Below are positions 32,004-42,458 of a stretch of 55,221 bases of DNA, piece after piece. Source of the stretch: Hydrogenophaga sp. (GTDB lineage: Bacteria > Pseudomonadota > Gammaproteobacteria > Burkholderiales > Burkholderiaceae_C). Location: positions 1 to 55,221 of the forward strand of contig NZ_JAHCKL010000027.1 in assembly GCF_026125785.1 (NCBI RefSeq), in the 5' to 3' direction. Under the pieces are notes generated by a model that was given only the letters and a program-made list of their open reading frames with translations, had not been told where the DNA came from and searched no databases. Made by a program: the position numbers and the translations under genes. Every line of letters starts with the position of its first letter. Positions within the stretch are counted from its first letter, which is position 1.

Positions 32004-34285
32004 GCGCGGTCTCCGTCCGTGCGGCCTTCGTCGAGCAGCGCTGCGGCCTCCTGTTCCTTGCGTGCCTGGGCTTCGTACAGCCGCCAATAGGCGCCACGCC
32101 GCGCGATGAGGTCGTCGTGCGACCCGATTTCCACGATGCGCCCCCGGTCCATCACCACCAGGCGGTCGGCCTTGCGCAACGTGGACAGCCGGTGTGCGAT
32201 GGCAATCGTCGTGCGGCCTTGCACCAGGTTGTCCAGCGCGCGCTGGATCTCCTTCTCGGTTTCGGTGTCGACGGCGGACGTGGCCTCGTCGAGGATCAGG
32301 ATGCGCGGGTCGATGAGCAGCGCGCGCGCGATGCTGATGCGCTGGCGCTCGCCGCCGGAGAGACCCTGGCCACGTTCACCGACCAGCGAGTCGTAACCGT
32401 GGGGCAGGCGCAGGATGAACTCGTGCGCGTGCGCCGCACGGGCCGCCGTCACGATGTCCGCGCGCGTGGCGTCCGGCCGCCCATAGGCGATGTTCTCGGC
32501 GATGGTGCCGAAGAACAGGAAGGGCTCCTGCAGCACCAGGCCGATGTGGCGGCGGAAATCGGCCACGCCGACGCGGCGCACGTCGACGCCATCGACCCGG
32601 ATGCTGCCCTCGCTCACGTCGTAGAAGCGGCAGAGCAGGTTCACCAGCGTGCTCTTGCCCGAGCCGCTGTGGCCCACCAGGCCGATCATCTCGCCTGGGC
32701 GGATGTCCAGGCTGAGGTCGCGGATCACGGCGCGGTTGCCATAGCGGAAGCTCACCCCCTCCATCTGCAGTCCGCCGCGCACCTCGGGCAGCGGCACGGG
32801 CTGGGCCGGCTCGGGCACGTTGGAGACGTGGTCGAGGATGTCGAAGATGCGCTTGGCGCCCGACGCCGCCTTCTGCGTGACCGAGACGATGCGGCTCATG
32901 GAATCCAGCCGGCCGTAGAAGCGCCCGATGTAGGCGATGAAGGCGGTCAGCACACCCACGGTGATCTGGTTCCGTGCGATCAGCCAGATGCCGAAGGCCC
33001 AGACCACCAGCAAGCCCACCTCGGTCAGCAGGGCCACGGTCGGGGTGAACAGCGACCAGGTCTTGTTGAGCCGGTCGTTGACCGCGAGGTTGTGCTCGTT
33101 GGCGCGGCGAAAGCGCCCCGACTCGCGGTGCTCCTGGGCAAAGGCCTTGACCACGCGGATGCCGGGAATGGTGTCCGCCAGCACGTTGGTGACCTCGCCC
33201 CAGACGCGGTCGATCTTCTCGAAGCCGGTGCGCAGGCGGTCGCGCACCAGGTGGATCAGCCAGCCGATGAAGGGCAGGGGCAGCAGCGTCACCAGCGCCA
33301 GCCAGGGGTTGATGGAAAACAGGATCGCGGCGGTCATGCCGATCATCAGCACGTCGGTGGCGAAATCCAGCGCGTGCAGCGAGAGAAAGACGCTGATGCG
33401 GTCGGTCTCGCTGCCGATGCGCGCGATGAGGTCGCCCGTGCGCTTGCTGCCGAAATAGTCCAGCGACAGCTTGAGCAGGTGGTCGAAGGTGGTGGTGCGC
33501 AGGTCGGCGCTGATGCGCTCGGACACCAGCGCCAGCAGCCATGTGCGCGCCCAGCCCAGCGCCCAGGCCAGCAGCGCCGAGCCCAGCAGACCGCCCAGCA
33601 GCAGGGCGACCAGGGTGGTGTCGATGCGCTGGCCGTTCTGGAACGGAATCAGCACGCGGTCCATCAGCGGAATGGTGAGGTAGGGCGGCACCAGTGTGGC
33701 GGCGGTGGACGCCATGGTGAGCGCCAGCCCCGCCAGCAGTTGCCAGCGGTACGGCCGCGCGAACCGCCACAGCCGCAGCAGCACCCAGGTGGAGGGGGGA
33801 GCTTCTTCGGGGGCGTCCTGCGCACAGTCGGGACAGTCCTCGGTATCGGCCGGCAGCACCGCCTGGCAGTCCGGGCAGGTGCGCGGGCCTTGCCCTGCCG
33901 GCGCGTCACCGCCCTGCGCCAGCGCGGCGACCATGCGCCCGAACAGATCCACCATCCGCGCGGCGCGCGCGTGCAGACCCATGGTGAAGTGCCAGACGGC
34001 CAGACGCCCCTTTCCATCCACCAGTTCCAGAACCCCGACGCCGGCATGGTCACTCAGGCGCAAGGCCATGTCCGGGGCCAGATGCCAGACCTGTTCCCCG
34101 AGGGAGAGGGTATGGCGGCTTAACAACAGGGTGCGGGGGCGGAAATGTAACTGCTCGTCCAAGTCCAGCACCAAGGTGGCGGCAGCGCTATCATCGCCCC
34201 CCAGTCGGGTTGATGCGGGCCGCGGGGCGTCCTGTGCAGGGCCGGCCCCTGGAGCTGAAGGTTCAGCTGGAAAGTGCGAAAGCAT
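32000..34285 (-). CDS. ABC exporter with N-terminal zinc ribbon, cyanophycin-associated
   Basis: The chosen start gives 761 residues. The N-terminal extension (about 1-150) ends in a zinc ribbon CPDCQAVLPADTEDCPDC. A six-helix exporter domain (about 165-480) and an NBD follow, with Walker A GHSGSGKSTLV, signature LSGGERQRISIARALL, Walker B LILDEATSAVD and the H-loop AHRLST. It is a half-transporter that should homodimerise. The ATG at 34285 has no good SD, and a GTG at 34336 in the same frame is an alternative. It is divergent from the cyanophycin synthetases and overlaps the DUF1854 gene, as in other betaproteobacterial cyanophycin loci; the exported substrate is unknown. Confidence 0.85.
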   Translation of the reverse strand: MLSHFPAEPSAPGAGPAQDAPRPASTRLGGDDSAAATLVLDLDEQLHFRPRTLLLSRHTLSLGEQVWHLAPDMALRLSDHAGVGVLELVDGKGRLAVWHFTMGLHARAARMVDLFGRMVAALAQGGDAPAGQGPRTCPDCQAVLPADTEDCPDCAQDAPEEAPPSTWVLLRLWRFARPYRWQLLAGLALTMASTAATLVPPYLTIPLMDRVLIPFQNGQRIDTTLVALLLGGLLGSALLAWALGWARTWLLALVSERISADLRTTTFDHLLKLSLDYFGSKRTGDLIARIGSETDRISVFLSLHALDFATDVLMIGMTAAILFSINPWLALVTLLPLPFIGWLIHLVRDRLRTGFEKIDRVWGEVTNVLADTIPGIRVVKAFAQEHRESGRFRRANEHNLAVNDRLNKTWSLFTPTVALLTEVGLLVVWAFGIWLIARNQITVGVLTAFIAYIGRFYGRLDSMSRIVSVTQKAASGAKRIFDILDHVSNVPEPAQPVPLPEVRGGLQMEGVSFRYGNRAVIRDLSLDIRPGEMIGLVGHSGSGKSTLVNLLCRFYDVSEGSIRVDGVDVRRVGVADFRRHIGLVLQEPFLFFGTIAENIAYGRPDATRADIVTAARAAHAHEFILRLPHGYDSLVGERGQGLSGGERQRISIARALLIDPRILILDEATSAVDTETEKEIQRALDNLVQGRTTIAIAHRLSTLRKADRLVVMDRGRIVEIGSHDDLIARRGAYWRLYEAQARKEQEAAALLDEGRTDGDRA

Positions 34286-34327
34286 GGTGAAGATGGCTGC
34301 GTGGCGTCGACCGCGAGAACGGGCATG

Positions 34328-34343
34328 CTCCCACACGGGAGCC
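34328..34343. promoter_or_regulatory. Hairpin in the ABC exporter/cphA' divergent region
   Basis: GCTCCC and GGGAGC pair perfectly around ACAC. It lies at the 5' end of the exporter gene, overlapping its alternative GTG start, in the 166-bp region that must hold the divergent promoters of both cyanophycin arms. No other element is clear there. Confidence 0.3.
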
Positions 34344-34451
34344 TCGCATTTTCACCGATGTCGGGCCCACGATCGCTGAAGGCATCGAACTCACCGTGAC
34401 TATCCGACCGGCCTTTGTGGCGGTCTCCGTAACAGGCGTCCCGCTGGAGAC

Positions 34452-36677
34452 ATGAGCTCTCAACACGACATCACGCTGCTGCGCGTCAATTACCTGCGCG
34501 GCCCCAACATCTGGACTTACCGTCCCGTCCTCGAGGTCTGGCTGGACCTCGGCGACCTCGAGAACTTTCCCTCGAACAAGCTGCCCGGGCTGACGGACCG
34601 TCTGCTGCAGTGGCTGCCCGCGCTCGAAGAGCACCACTGCGGCGTCGGCGCACGGGGCGGCTTCATCGAACGCCTGCGCGAAGGCACCTGGGCCGGCCAC
34701 ATCCTGGAGCACGTCGTCATCGAGCTGCTCAACCTCGCCGGCATGCCCACCGCCTTTGGCCAGACCCGGGAGACCACCCGCAGCGGCGTCTACCGCATGG
34801 TGTTCCGCGCCCGCGACGAGGCGGTGGCACGCGCCGCGCTGGCCGAGGCGCATGCCCTGCTGCTGGCAGCCATCCGGTTCCGCGAAGGCGACGTGGCCTT
34901 CGACGTGGGCGCCGCCGTGGCGCGCATCACCGAGCAGATCGACCGCAGCTACCTGGGGCCGAGCACCGCCTCCATTGTCTCGGCCGCGACAGACCGGGGC
35001 ATTCCGCACCTGAGGCTGAACGGCGGCAATCTGGTGCAACTCGGCCATGGCCGACGCCAGCACCGCATCTGGACGGCCGAGACGGACCGCACCAGCGCCA
35101 TTGCCGGCAACATCGCCAGCGACAAGGACCTCACCAAGACTTTGCTCAAGGCCTGTGGCGTGCCCGTGCCCGAAGGGCGTGTCGTGGCCGATCCGGAAGA
35201 TGCCTGGGAAGCGGCTCAGGACATCGGTCTGCCGGTGGCGGTCAAGCCCTCCGACGCGAACCATGCGCGCGGCGTCAGTCTGGACCTGAGCCAGCGCGAA
35301 GACATTGAAAAGGCCTTTGCCGTGGCGGATGCCGAGGGCAGCGAGGTCATCGTCGAGCGCTTCATCCCGGGGGACGAACATCGCCTTCTGGTGGTGGGCA
35401 ACCGGGTGGTGGCCGCGGCCCGTGGCGAGAGCCTCTCGGTGGTGGGTGACGGCCACGCAACCGTGGCGCAGCTCATCGACGTCCAGCTCAACAGCGACCC
35501 ACGACGCGGGGATGCAGAGGAGTTTCCGCTGGAGACCATCCGCCTGGAACGCGAGCCCGTCATGCGCCTGCTGCTGGAACGGCAGGGCATGAGCGGAGAG
35601 TCGGTGCCGGCGGCCGGCCGGCGCGTGCTCATCCAGCGCAGTGGCAACGTCGCAATCGACTGCACCGACGAGGTGCACCCCGAGGTGGCTCACGCCGTGA
35701 CGCTGGCGGCCCGCGTGGTGGGCCTGGACATCGCGGGTGTGGATCTGGTGGCGCGCGACATCGGCCAACCGTTGGAAGCCCAGGGTGGTGCCATCGTGGA
35801 GGTCAATGCCGGCCCCGGCCTGCTCATGCACCTCAAGCCGGCCACCGGACTCTCGCGCCCGGTTGGCCGGGCCATCGTGGACCACCTGTTCGACGAAAAC
35901 GGCCAGGGCCGCGTGCCCATCGTGGGCGTGGCGGGTTCGCGCCATGGCAACGCCATCGCGCGCCTCCTGGGCTGGCTGCTGCACCTCAGCGGGCGCCAGG
36001 TGGGCCTGGCCTGCCGTGACGGCCTGTTCCTGGGCAACCGCCACGTCGACTCGCGGCCGTGCGCCAACTGGGAGGCCGGTCAGCGCCTGCTGATGAACCG
36101 CGAGGTCGATGCCATCGTGGTGGAGAGCGGGGCCGAGGCCATCCTGGAAGACGGACTGCCCTATGACCGCTGCGCGGTGGGCATCGTGACCGACCTGGAC
36201 GGCGTAGACGGCCTCAAGCACCACGATGTGCACGACGTGGACCACCTCTACCGCGTGCTGCGCACGCAGGTCGACGTGGTGCTGCCCGATGGCGTGGCCG
36301 TGCTCAACGCCGACGACGAAGGCGTGGTGCAGATGGCCGCGCTGTGCGATGGCGACGTGATTCTCTACGGCATGGACGGCCAGTCCGAGCCTTTGAAGCA
36401 GCACCTTGCAGCCGGCCACCGCACGGTGTCGCTGGGCGAAGCGGGCACCCTGGTGCTGGCCGAGGGCTCGCGCAAGACGCACCGGGTGCGCCTGGACGCA
36501 CCGATCGCCCAACGGCTGACCCAGGTCCTGGGCCCGCACACGTTGATGGCGGTGGCCGCCGCTGCCTGGGCGCTGGCGGTTTCGCCCGAGTTGATCGCTG
36601 CCGGTCTGGAAACGAGCGGCCTGGACCTGGGCGCAGCGTCCGCCGACACCGCCACTTCTTCCGCGACGGCCGCCTGA
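34452..36677 (+). CDS. Cyanophycin synthetase-like protein CphA' (degenerate Mur-ligase site)
   Basis: This 741-residue paralogue of cyanophycin synthetase has an N-terminal domain (1-160, with ILEHVVIELLNLAGMPTAFGQTR), an ATP-grasp domain (about 210-480, SDKDLTKTLLKACGVPVPEG, VVERFIPG-type IVERFIPGDEHRLLVVG, VEVNAGPGLLMHL), and a short Mur-ligase-like part. The Mur P-loop position reads GVAGSRHGNAIARL (about 493-506) instead of GTNGKTTT, so this half should not bind ATP, and the protein ends about 130 residues early relative to CphA. Such proteins (CphA' of Ralstonia, CphA2 of cyanobacteria) are known; CphA2 polymerises beta-aspartyl-arginine. It is the first gene of the cphA'-cphA operon, 42 bp upstream of cphA. 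Confidence 0.88.
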   Translation: MSSQHDITLLRVNYLRGPNIWTYRPVLEVWLDLGDLENFPSNKLPGLTDRLLQWLPALEEHHCGVGARGGFIERLREGTWAGHILEHVVIELLNLAGMPTAFGQTRETTRSGVYRMVFRARDEAVARAALAEAHALLLAAIRFREGDVAFDVGAAVARITEQIDRSYLGPSTASIVSAATDRGIPHLRLNGGNLVQLGHGRRQHRIWTAETDRTSAIAGNIASDKDLTKTLLKACGVPVPEGRVVADPEDAWEAAQDIGLPVAVKPSDANHARGVSLDLSQREDIEKAFAVADAEGSEVIVERFIPGDEHRLLVVGNRVVAAARGESLSVVGDGHATVAQLIDVQLNSDPRRGDAEEFPLETIRLEREPVMRLLLERQGMSGESVPAAGRRVLIQRSGNVAIDCTDEVHPEVAHAVTLAARVVGLDIAGVDLVARDIGQPLEAQGGAIVEVNAGPGLLMHLKPATGLSRPVGRAIVDHLFDENGQGRVPIVGVAGSRHGNAIARLLGWLLHLSGRQVGLACRDGLFLGNRHVDSRPCANWEAGQRLLMNREVDAIVVESGAEAILEDGLPYDRCAVGIVTDLDGVDGLKHHDVHDVDHLYRVLRTQVDVVLPDGVAVLNADDEGVVQMAALCDGDVILYGMDGQSEPLKQHLAAGHRTVSLGEAGTLVLAEGSRKTHRVRLDAPIAQRLTQVLGPHTLMAVAAAAWALAVSPELIAAGLETSGLDLGAASADTATSSATAA

Positions 36678-36719
36678 GGCGGGCCCGCAACGAACCGAAT
36701 ACCTATCACCCACGCCGTC

Positions 36720-39326
36720 ATGGACGTTTCCCGTATCCGACCCCTGCGGGGGCCCAACCTGTGGAGCCGCCACACCTGTATCGAGGCCGTCGTGACCTGC
36801 GAGCCGCAGGAGCGCGACCTGCGGCAGATGCCCGGCTTCGAGCGCCGCCTGCGCGAACTTTTCCCCGCCGTCGGCCCGCTGCAGACGGGCAACCCGCAGG
36901 AGCCGCTGTCCATGGCGCACGTCCTCAAGGACGCGGTCCTCGCGCTGCAGGCACAGGCCGGTTGTCCGGTCACCTTCAGCCGGCTTGCCCGCACGCCCGA
37001 AACCGGGGTTTCCCAGGTGGTGGTGCAGTACAGCGAAGAGGTCGTGGGACGCCTGGCCTTTGACCTAGCGCGCGAGCTGCTCGAAGCCGCCGGTGCCGCC
37101 GAACCGAAAGCCTTCGATGTCGATGAGGCCATCGCGCGGCTGCGCTCGCTCGACGAAGAAGTGCGGCTGGGTCCGAGCACCGGCTGCATCGTCGATGCCG
37201 CCGTGGCGCGCAACATTCCCTACCGCCGCCTCACCGCCGGCAGCCTGGTGCAACTGGGCTGGGGCTCCAGGCAGCGGCGCATCTGGGCCGCGGAGATCGA
37301 CAGCACCAGCGCCGTGTCCGAGTCCATCGCACAGGACAAGGACCTGACCAAGGCGTTGCTTTCGGCGGCTGGCGTGCCGGTGCCCGAAGGCCGCCCGGTG
37401 CGCGACATCGAGGACGCCTGGGCGGCCGCGCAGGAAATTGGCCTGCCGGTGGTCGTCAAGCCGCAGGACGGCAACCAGGGCAAGGGCGTGACGGTCAACA
37501 TCGTCTCGCGCAAGCACCTGGAACTGGGCTACCGGGCCGCGGCCGAGTACGGCGACGTGATGGTGGAGAAGTACCTGCCCGGCAGCGACTTCCGGCTGCT
37601 GGTGGTCGGCGACCGCGTGGTGGCTGCCTCGCGCCGCGATCCGCCGCACGTGATCGGCGATGGCGAGCACACCGTGCGTGAACTGGTCGACGCGGTCAAT
37701 GCCGATCCGCGGCGCGGCGACGGCCATGCCACGTCGCTCACCAAGATCCGTTTCGACGACATCGCCCTGGCGCGCCTGAGCGTGCAGGGACTCTCACCCG
37801 AGTCGGTGCCCGAAATGGGGCGACGCGTCGTGCTGCGCAACAACGCCAACCTGAGCACCGGTGGCACCGCCACCGATGTCACCGACGACCTGCACCCGGA
37901 CGTCGCCGCGCGCGCCGTTGCGGCGGCGCAGACCGTGGGCCTGCACATCTGCGGCGTGGACGTGGTGTGCGAGAGCGTGCATGTGCCGCTGGAAAAGCAG
38001 CACGGCGGCGTGGTCGAGGTCAACGCAGCGCCGGGCCTGCGCATGCACCTGTCGCCGTCGTACGGCAAGAGCCGCGCGGTGGGCGAGGCGGTGGTGTCGC
38101 ACATGTTCGAGCCCGAGGACGACGGCCGCATTCCCGTGGTTGCCGTGACGGGTACCAACGGCAAGACCACCACCACCCGTCTCATTGCGCACCTCATGGC
38201 CACCAGCGGCATGTGCGTGGGCATGACCAACACCGACGGCGTGTACGTCGACGGTCGGCAGATCGACAGTGGGGATTGTTCCGGTCCGCGCAGCGCGCGC
38301 AATGTGCTCATGCACCCGGACGTGGAGGCCGCCGTGCTGGAGACCGCGCGCGGCGGCATGCTGCGTGAAGGCCTGGGCTTCGACCAATGCCAGGTGGCTG
38401 TGGTCACCAACGTCGGCGCGGGCGACCACCTGGGGCTGAACTACATCACCACGGTGGAAGACCTGGCGGTCCTCAAACGCGTGATCGTGATGAACGTGGC
38501 CCCCACCGGCCATGCGGTGCTCAATGCGGCCGACCCCATCGTCGCGGCGATGGCACCCAAATGCCCTGGTGGCGTGGTGTTCTTCGCACAGGACCACGAC
38601 CATCCTGTGCTGGCCGCACACCGTGTGCAAGGCAAGCGCACCATCTGCATCGATGGCGACCGCATCCTGGTTACCGAGGGCAGCTGGCGTGTACAGATCC
38701 CGCTGCAAGGCGTGCCCATCACGCGCGGCGGCACCATCGGCTTCCAGAAGGACAACGTGATGGCCGCCATCGGCGCCGCCTGGTGCGCGGGTCTGGACTG
38801 GGACACGATTGCGCGTGGACTGGCCACGTTCTCCAACGATGCGGACAACGCCCCTGGCCGCTTCAACGTGATGGACTACCGGGGCGCCACCGTGATCGCC
38901 GACTACGGCCACAACCCCGATGCCATGCGCGCTCTGGTGGACGCGGTCACGGCCATGCCGGCGCGCCGACGCATGGTGGTCATCAGTGGGGCCGGCGACC
39001 GCCGCGACGAGGACATCCGGGAGCAGACGGCGATCCTGGGGGCTGCGTTCGACGAAGTGCTGCTGTTCCAGGATGCCTGCCAGCGCGGACGCGAGGACGG
39101 CGAGGTGCTGGCGCTGCTGCGCCAAGGCCTGGAGGGGGCCAGCCGCACGCGCGAGGTGGCCGAGATCCGTGGCGAGTTCGTCGCCATCGACACCGCGCTG
39201 CAGCGCCTGCAGCCTGGAGACCTCTGCCTGATCCTGGTCGATCAGGTGGAAGAGGCTTTGGCACACCTGGCCCAGCGCATCCGCGAGGCGGACGGCAAGG
39301 GCACCCCTCCCGCTTCAGCGGCCTGA
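36720..39326 (+). CDS. cphA: Cyanophycin synthetase
   Basis: CphA builds the storage polymer cyanophycin (poly-aspartate with arginine side chains) by two ATP-dependent steps. It has 868 residues, normal length: N-terminal domain 1-160; ATP-grasp domain about 205-470 (VVVKPQDGNQGKGVTVNI, VEKYLPGSDFRLLVVG, VEVNAAPGLRMHLSPS), which adds aspartate to the backbone; and a Mur-ligase-like domain from about 475 with the intact P-loop GTNGKTTTTRL, which adds arginine, followed by PGRFNVMDYRGATVIADYGHNP. No cyanophycinase (cphB) is in the window. Its 3' end overlaps the convergent EEP gene by 12 bp. Confidence 0.95.
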   Translation: MDVSRIRPLRGPNLWSRHTCIEAVVTCEPQERDLRQMPGFERRLRELFPAVGPLQTGNPQEPLSMAHVLKDAVLALQAQAGCPVTFSRLARTPETGVSQVVVQYSEEVVGRLAFDLARELLEAAGAAEPKAFDVDEAIARLRSLDEEVRLGPSTGCIVDAAVARNIPYRRLTAGSLVQLGWGSRQRRIWAAEIDSTSAVSESIAQDKDLTKALLSAAGVPVPEGRPVRDIEDAWAAAQEIGLPVVVKPQDGNQGKGVTVNIVSRKHLELGYRAAAEYGDVMVEKYLPGSDFRLLVVGDRVVAASRRDPPHVIGDGEHTVRELVDAVNADPRRGDGHATSLTKIRFDDIALARLSVQGLSPESVPEMGRRVVLRNNANLSTGGTATDVTDDLHPDVAARAVAAAQTVGLHICGVDVVCESVHVPLEKQHGGVVEVNAAPGLRMHLSPSYGKSRAVGEAVVSHMFEPEDDGRIPVVAVTGTNGKTTTTRLIAHLMATSGMCVGMTNTDGVYVDGRQIDSGDCSGPRSARNVLMHPDVEAAVLETARGGMLREGLGFDQCQVAVVTNVGAGDHLGLNYITTVEDLAVLKRVIVMNVAPTGHAVLNAADPIVAAMAPKCPGGVVFFAQDHDHPVLAAHRVQGKRTICIDGDRILVTEGSWRVQIPLQGVPITRGGTIGFQKDNVMAAIGAAWCAGLDWDTIARGLATFSNDADNAPGRFNVMDYRGATVIADYGHNPDAMRALVDAVTAMPARRRMVVISGAGDRRDEDIREQTAILGAAFDEVLLFQDACQRGREDGEVLALLRQGLEGASRTREVAEIRGEFVAIDTALQRLQPGDLCLILVDQVEEALAHLAQRIREADGKGTPPASAA

Positions 39327-40397
39327 GGCCGGTAAGTCGGGCAGGCGCAGGCGCAGCAGCGCGCGCACGAAGCCGTGGTCGCTGCGGCTGCGGTCACGGC
39401 CCTCGTGCAGGTGGTCATTGAACACCTCCACGCGCCGGACGTCACCGATGGCGCGCCGGCTGGTTGCCACGAACTCCTCGCTGACCAATACCTGGTCCAG
39501 CACCTCCGGGTAGCCCTGGTGGATGTGGGAGTAGGCCACGTCGCGCCGCAGCGCGGCCTCGCCTTGCACGTCCCAGGCACTGAACAGCGCATGATCGAGC
39601 GCACCCTTGTCGTACGCGGTCTGTGAGGTCGCGGCAATGAGCTGTGTGGTGACGCTGTGGGGGCCGTCATTGAGATCGCCCATGAGGATCAGCGGCAGCC
39701 GCGTGCGGTGCAGCAGTTCCACCACTTTTAGCCGCAGCGCCATCGCCTCGCTGGCACGCATGATGAGCGAGCGCAGGCTGCCCAAGGCCTGTACCGCCGG
39801 GTCGGCGGTGTCCTCGATGGTGGCGCCGCTGGCGTCCTCCAGGAACTTGGGCCGCTTGCTCTTGAGGTGCGCGGTGACCACGCACACCGGTTGACCGTGC
39901 TTCAGCCGCAGGGTAGCCAGCAGCGGAGGGCGCTCGAATTTCGCGTGCGCGCCCAGGCCAGGCACCTGCACCACGGCCGCCGCCGGAAAATCCGTCAGCG
40001 ACTGCACCGACTCCACCTTGAGCCGCGTGACGATGCCCACGCGCGGCGTTCCCTGGGCGCCATGCTGGCCCGCGCCGTTCTCCGCCCCCGGTACGCTGAC
40101 GGTGCCGTACTGCAGACCGCTGCGCGAGACCGCCGCCCGCAGCGCCAGCTCGTCCCAGACCTCCTGCACCGCGACCACATCGGCGTTGAGCGTGCGCAAG
40201 CGCTCGCCCAGCCAGTCCACCTTGCGCTCGAACTCGCTCTGGCTGTAGGGCGCCTGTCCTTCATAGAAATGGCGACCGGCTTGGGCCAGGTTGAGCACAT
40301 TGCAGGTCGCCACCATCAGCGTGGCATAACGTGGCAACGCCCCGTTGCCGGGCAGGGCGGACGGGGCGTCGTTCGGGGCGGTACGGTCAGCGGTCAT
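39315..40397 (-). CDS. Endonuclease/exonuclease/phosphatase (EEP) family protein
   Basis: This 360-residue EEP (DNase I-like) fold hydrolase shows ATCNVLNLA at the N-terminus (metal site), ADVVAVQEVWDE (catalytic Glu), VVTAHLKSKRP (His), LILMGDLNDGPHS (Asp/Asn pair) and a C-terminal FNDHLHEGRDRSRSDHGFV (catalytic DH). There is no signal peptide, so it is probably cytosolic. The substrate may be DNA, RNA or a phosphoester and cannot be told. The 12-bp tail-to-tail overlap with cphA is the only link to the cyanophycin genes. Confidence 0.88.
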   Translation of the reverse strand: MTADRTAPNDAPSALPGNGALPRYATLMVATCNVLNLAQAGRHFYEGQAPYSQSEFERKVDWLGERLRTLNADVVAVQEVWDELALRAAVSRSGLQYGTVSVPGAENGAGQHGAQGTPRVGIVTRLKVESVQSLTDFPAAAVVQVPGLGAHAKFERPPLLATLRLKHGQPVCVVTAHLKSKRPKFLEDASGATIEDTADPAVQALGSLRSLIMRASEAMALRLKVVELLHRTRLPLILMGDLNDGPHSVTTQLIAATSQTAYDKGALDHALFSAWDVQGEAALRRDVAYSHIHQGYPEVLDQVLVSEEFVATSRRAIGDVRRVEVFNDHLHEGRDRSRSDHGFVRALLRLRLPDLPASGR

Positions 40398-40440
40398 GAC
40401 CGTACTGTATTGGGTATCGCCGCGTCAGCGCGGCACGGGG

Positions 40441-42189
40441 TCAGCCGATGCGGCCATAGCTGGTGCGCAGCGGATCGGCCTGACCGCCGCCACCACCACC
40501 ACTACCACCGCCACCACCTCCACGCTTGCCCTTGCCGCCTCGGCGGCCGGTGCGCATGGCATCGATGCTGGTGCGCAACGGGTCCGGCTGGCCACCGGGG
40601 TTGGCCGTGCGCGGACGCGGCTCGCGGATGCGCAGGCTGCCCAGGTGGGCGTTGGGGCCAGGCTGGCGCTCGGCACCGAACTCGCGGTCTTCACGCGGGC
40701 CGCGCTCCTGGCGCGGCTGACCTTGCTGGCCGCCATTGCGCTGACGCTGCTGCTGGCCATTGGGGTTGCCACGCTGGCCACCACGGCGGCCTTCACCGCC
40801 CCGCGAGCCTTCGGTGTGCTGGCCGCCGCCGTCACCCGAGTGGGCAGAGCGCTGCTGGCGCTGCGGCTGGCCGCCACCTTGCCCGCGGCCCTGACCCTCG
40901 GTGGTCTTTTTCTCGCGGATGCGCTGCATCATCTCCTGGCGGGCGGCCTTGGCCGCAGCGGCCATGACCTCGCGGCTGGGAGGCTTGCCCGCACCGCCCC
41001 AGATGGTCTGACGGCCCATGGCGATGGGCTCCGCCTTTTCGCCGGGTTCGGGCATGAACTCGGGGAAGATCTGCACCGGGATCTGCTGCTTGGTGAAGCG
41101 CTCGATCTCCATCATGAAACCTTCTTCGTCCAGGCTCACGAGGTTGACCGCCTCGCCGCTGTTGCCGGCGCGGCCGGTGCGGCCGATGCGGTGCACATAG
41201 TCTTCGCAGACGTTGGGAATCTCGTAGTTCACCACGTGCGGCAGCTCGTCGATGTCGATGCCGCGCGCCGCGATGTCGGTGGCCACCAGCGCGCGGATCT
41301 CGCCGCTCTTGAAGCCGGCCAGCGCCTGCGTGCGCGCGCCCTGGCTCTTGTTGCCGTGCAGCGCCATCGCGCTGATGCCGTTCTTGGTGAGGTACTCGGC
41401 CACGTTGTTGGCGCCGAACTTGGTCCGGGTGAACACCAGCACCTGGCTCCAGTTGTGCTGGTTGATGATGTGCACCAGCAGCGCCTTCTTCTTGCCCCGG
41501 CCCACCGGGTGGATCACCTGGGTGATGCGTTGCACCGTGCTGTTGCGCGGCGTCACCTGGATGTGCAGCGGGTCCTTGAGCAGGTTGCTGGCCAGGTCGC
41601 GGATCTCGTCGCTGAAAGTGGCGGAGAACAGCAGGCTCTGCTTGTTCTGGGGCAGCAGCGCCAGCACCTTCTTCACGTCGTGGATGAAGCCCATGTCCAG
41701 CATGCGGTCGGCTTCGTCGAGCACCAGCACCTGCACGGTGGACAGGTCCAGGAAACCCTGCTGCTGCAGGTCCAGCAGGCGTCCGGGCGTGGCCACGAGG
41801 ATGTCCACGCCGCGCTTCATGGCATTGATCTGGGGGTTCATGCCGACACCGCCGAACACCACGGTGGACGTGAGCGAAAGGTGCTTGCCATAGACACGCA
41901 CCGACTCTTCCACCTGGGCCGCGAGCTCGCGTGTGGGGGTGAGCACCAGGGCCCGGATACCCACGCCGCCAAAGCGGCTGCTGGCGCGTTCGCCACTGGC
42001 CAGGCGGTCCAGCATGGGTAGGGTGAAGGCAGCGGTCTTGCCGGTACCGGTCTGGGCGCCGCCGAGCAGGTCGCGCCCGGCCAGAACGGCGGGGATGGCC
42101 TCGACCTGGATGGGGGTGGGTGTTTCATAGCCGTGCTCGCGCACGGCTTGCACGATGGCCGGGGCCAGTTTCAGTTCTTCAAAGGTCAT
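40441..42189 (-). CDS. DEAD-box RNA helicase (RhlE-like)
   Basis: This 582-residue helicase has, in order: the Q motif region [21 protein letters not shown], Walker [24 protein letters not shown] in [17 protein letters not shown], and [10 protein letters not shown]. The C-terminal tail (about 400-582) is disordered: Gln/Arg/Gly-rich ([17 protein letters not shown]), then two related peptides, [10 protein letters not shown] and [11 protein letters not shown]. Such tails bind RNA in RhlE-type helicases that help cold growth and ribosome assembly. The 269-bp gap upstream to the tolC-like gene holds its promoter; I see no gene there. Confidence 0.92.
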   Translation of the reverse strand: MTFEELKLAPAIVQAVREHGYETPTPIQVEAIPAVLAGRDLLGGAQTGTGKTAAFTLPMLDRLASGERASSRFGGVGIRALVLTPTRELAAQVEESVRVYGKHLSLTSTVVFGGVGMNPQINAMKRGVDILVATPGRLLDLQQQGFLDLSTVQVLVLDEADRMLDMGFIHDVKKVLALLPQNKQSLLFSATFSDEIRDLASNLLKDPLHIQVTPRNSTVQRITQVIHPVGRGKKKALLVHIINQHNWSQVLVFTRTKFGANNVAEYLTKNGISAMALHGNKSQGARTQALAGFKSGEIRALVATDIAARGIDIDELPHVVNYEIPNVCEDYVHRIGRTGRAGNSGEAVNLVSLDEEGFMMEIERFTKQQIPVQIFPEFMPEPGEKAEPIAMGRQTIWGGAGKPPSREVMAAAAKAARQEMMQRIREKKTTEGQGRGQGGGQPQRQQRSAHSGDGGGQHTEGSRGGEGRRGGQRGNPNGQQQRQRNGGQQGQPRQERGPREDREFGAERQPGPNAHLGSLRIREPRPRTANPGGQPDPLRTSIDAMRTGRRGGKGKRGGGGGGSGGGGGGQADPLRTSYGRIG

Positions 42190-42458
42190 GTTGCGAAGAG
42201 GCGCCTTTCCGAGGCGCTGGGGTCATCGGTCCTTCGGAGGCGCTGCCAGGGTTGCGGCAACGACGCCCGGTCAGTCACGGGCCGATGAGGATTCAGGAAA
42301 GTGGTGCCTGCAAGCGGTTGCGCGCACCCCAGCGAAGCGCTGGTGCCAAGCCAACTGAAGTGCCCGGCAGCCCGTATTGTCGCATGAGTTCCCCATGGCG
42401 GTCCGAGGGGGCTTCGTGGCCTGGTCTTGTTCACGCGTCAGGGCGATCCAGCGCACGG

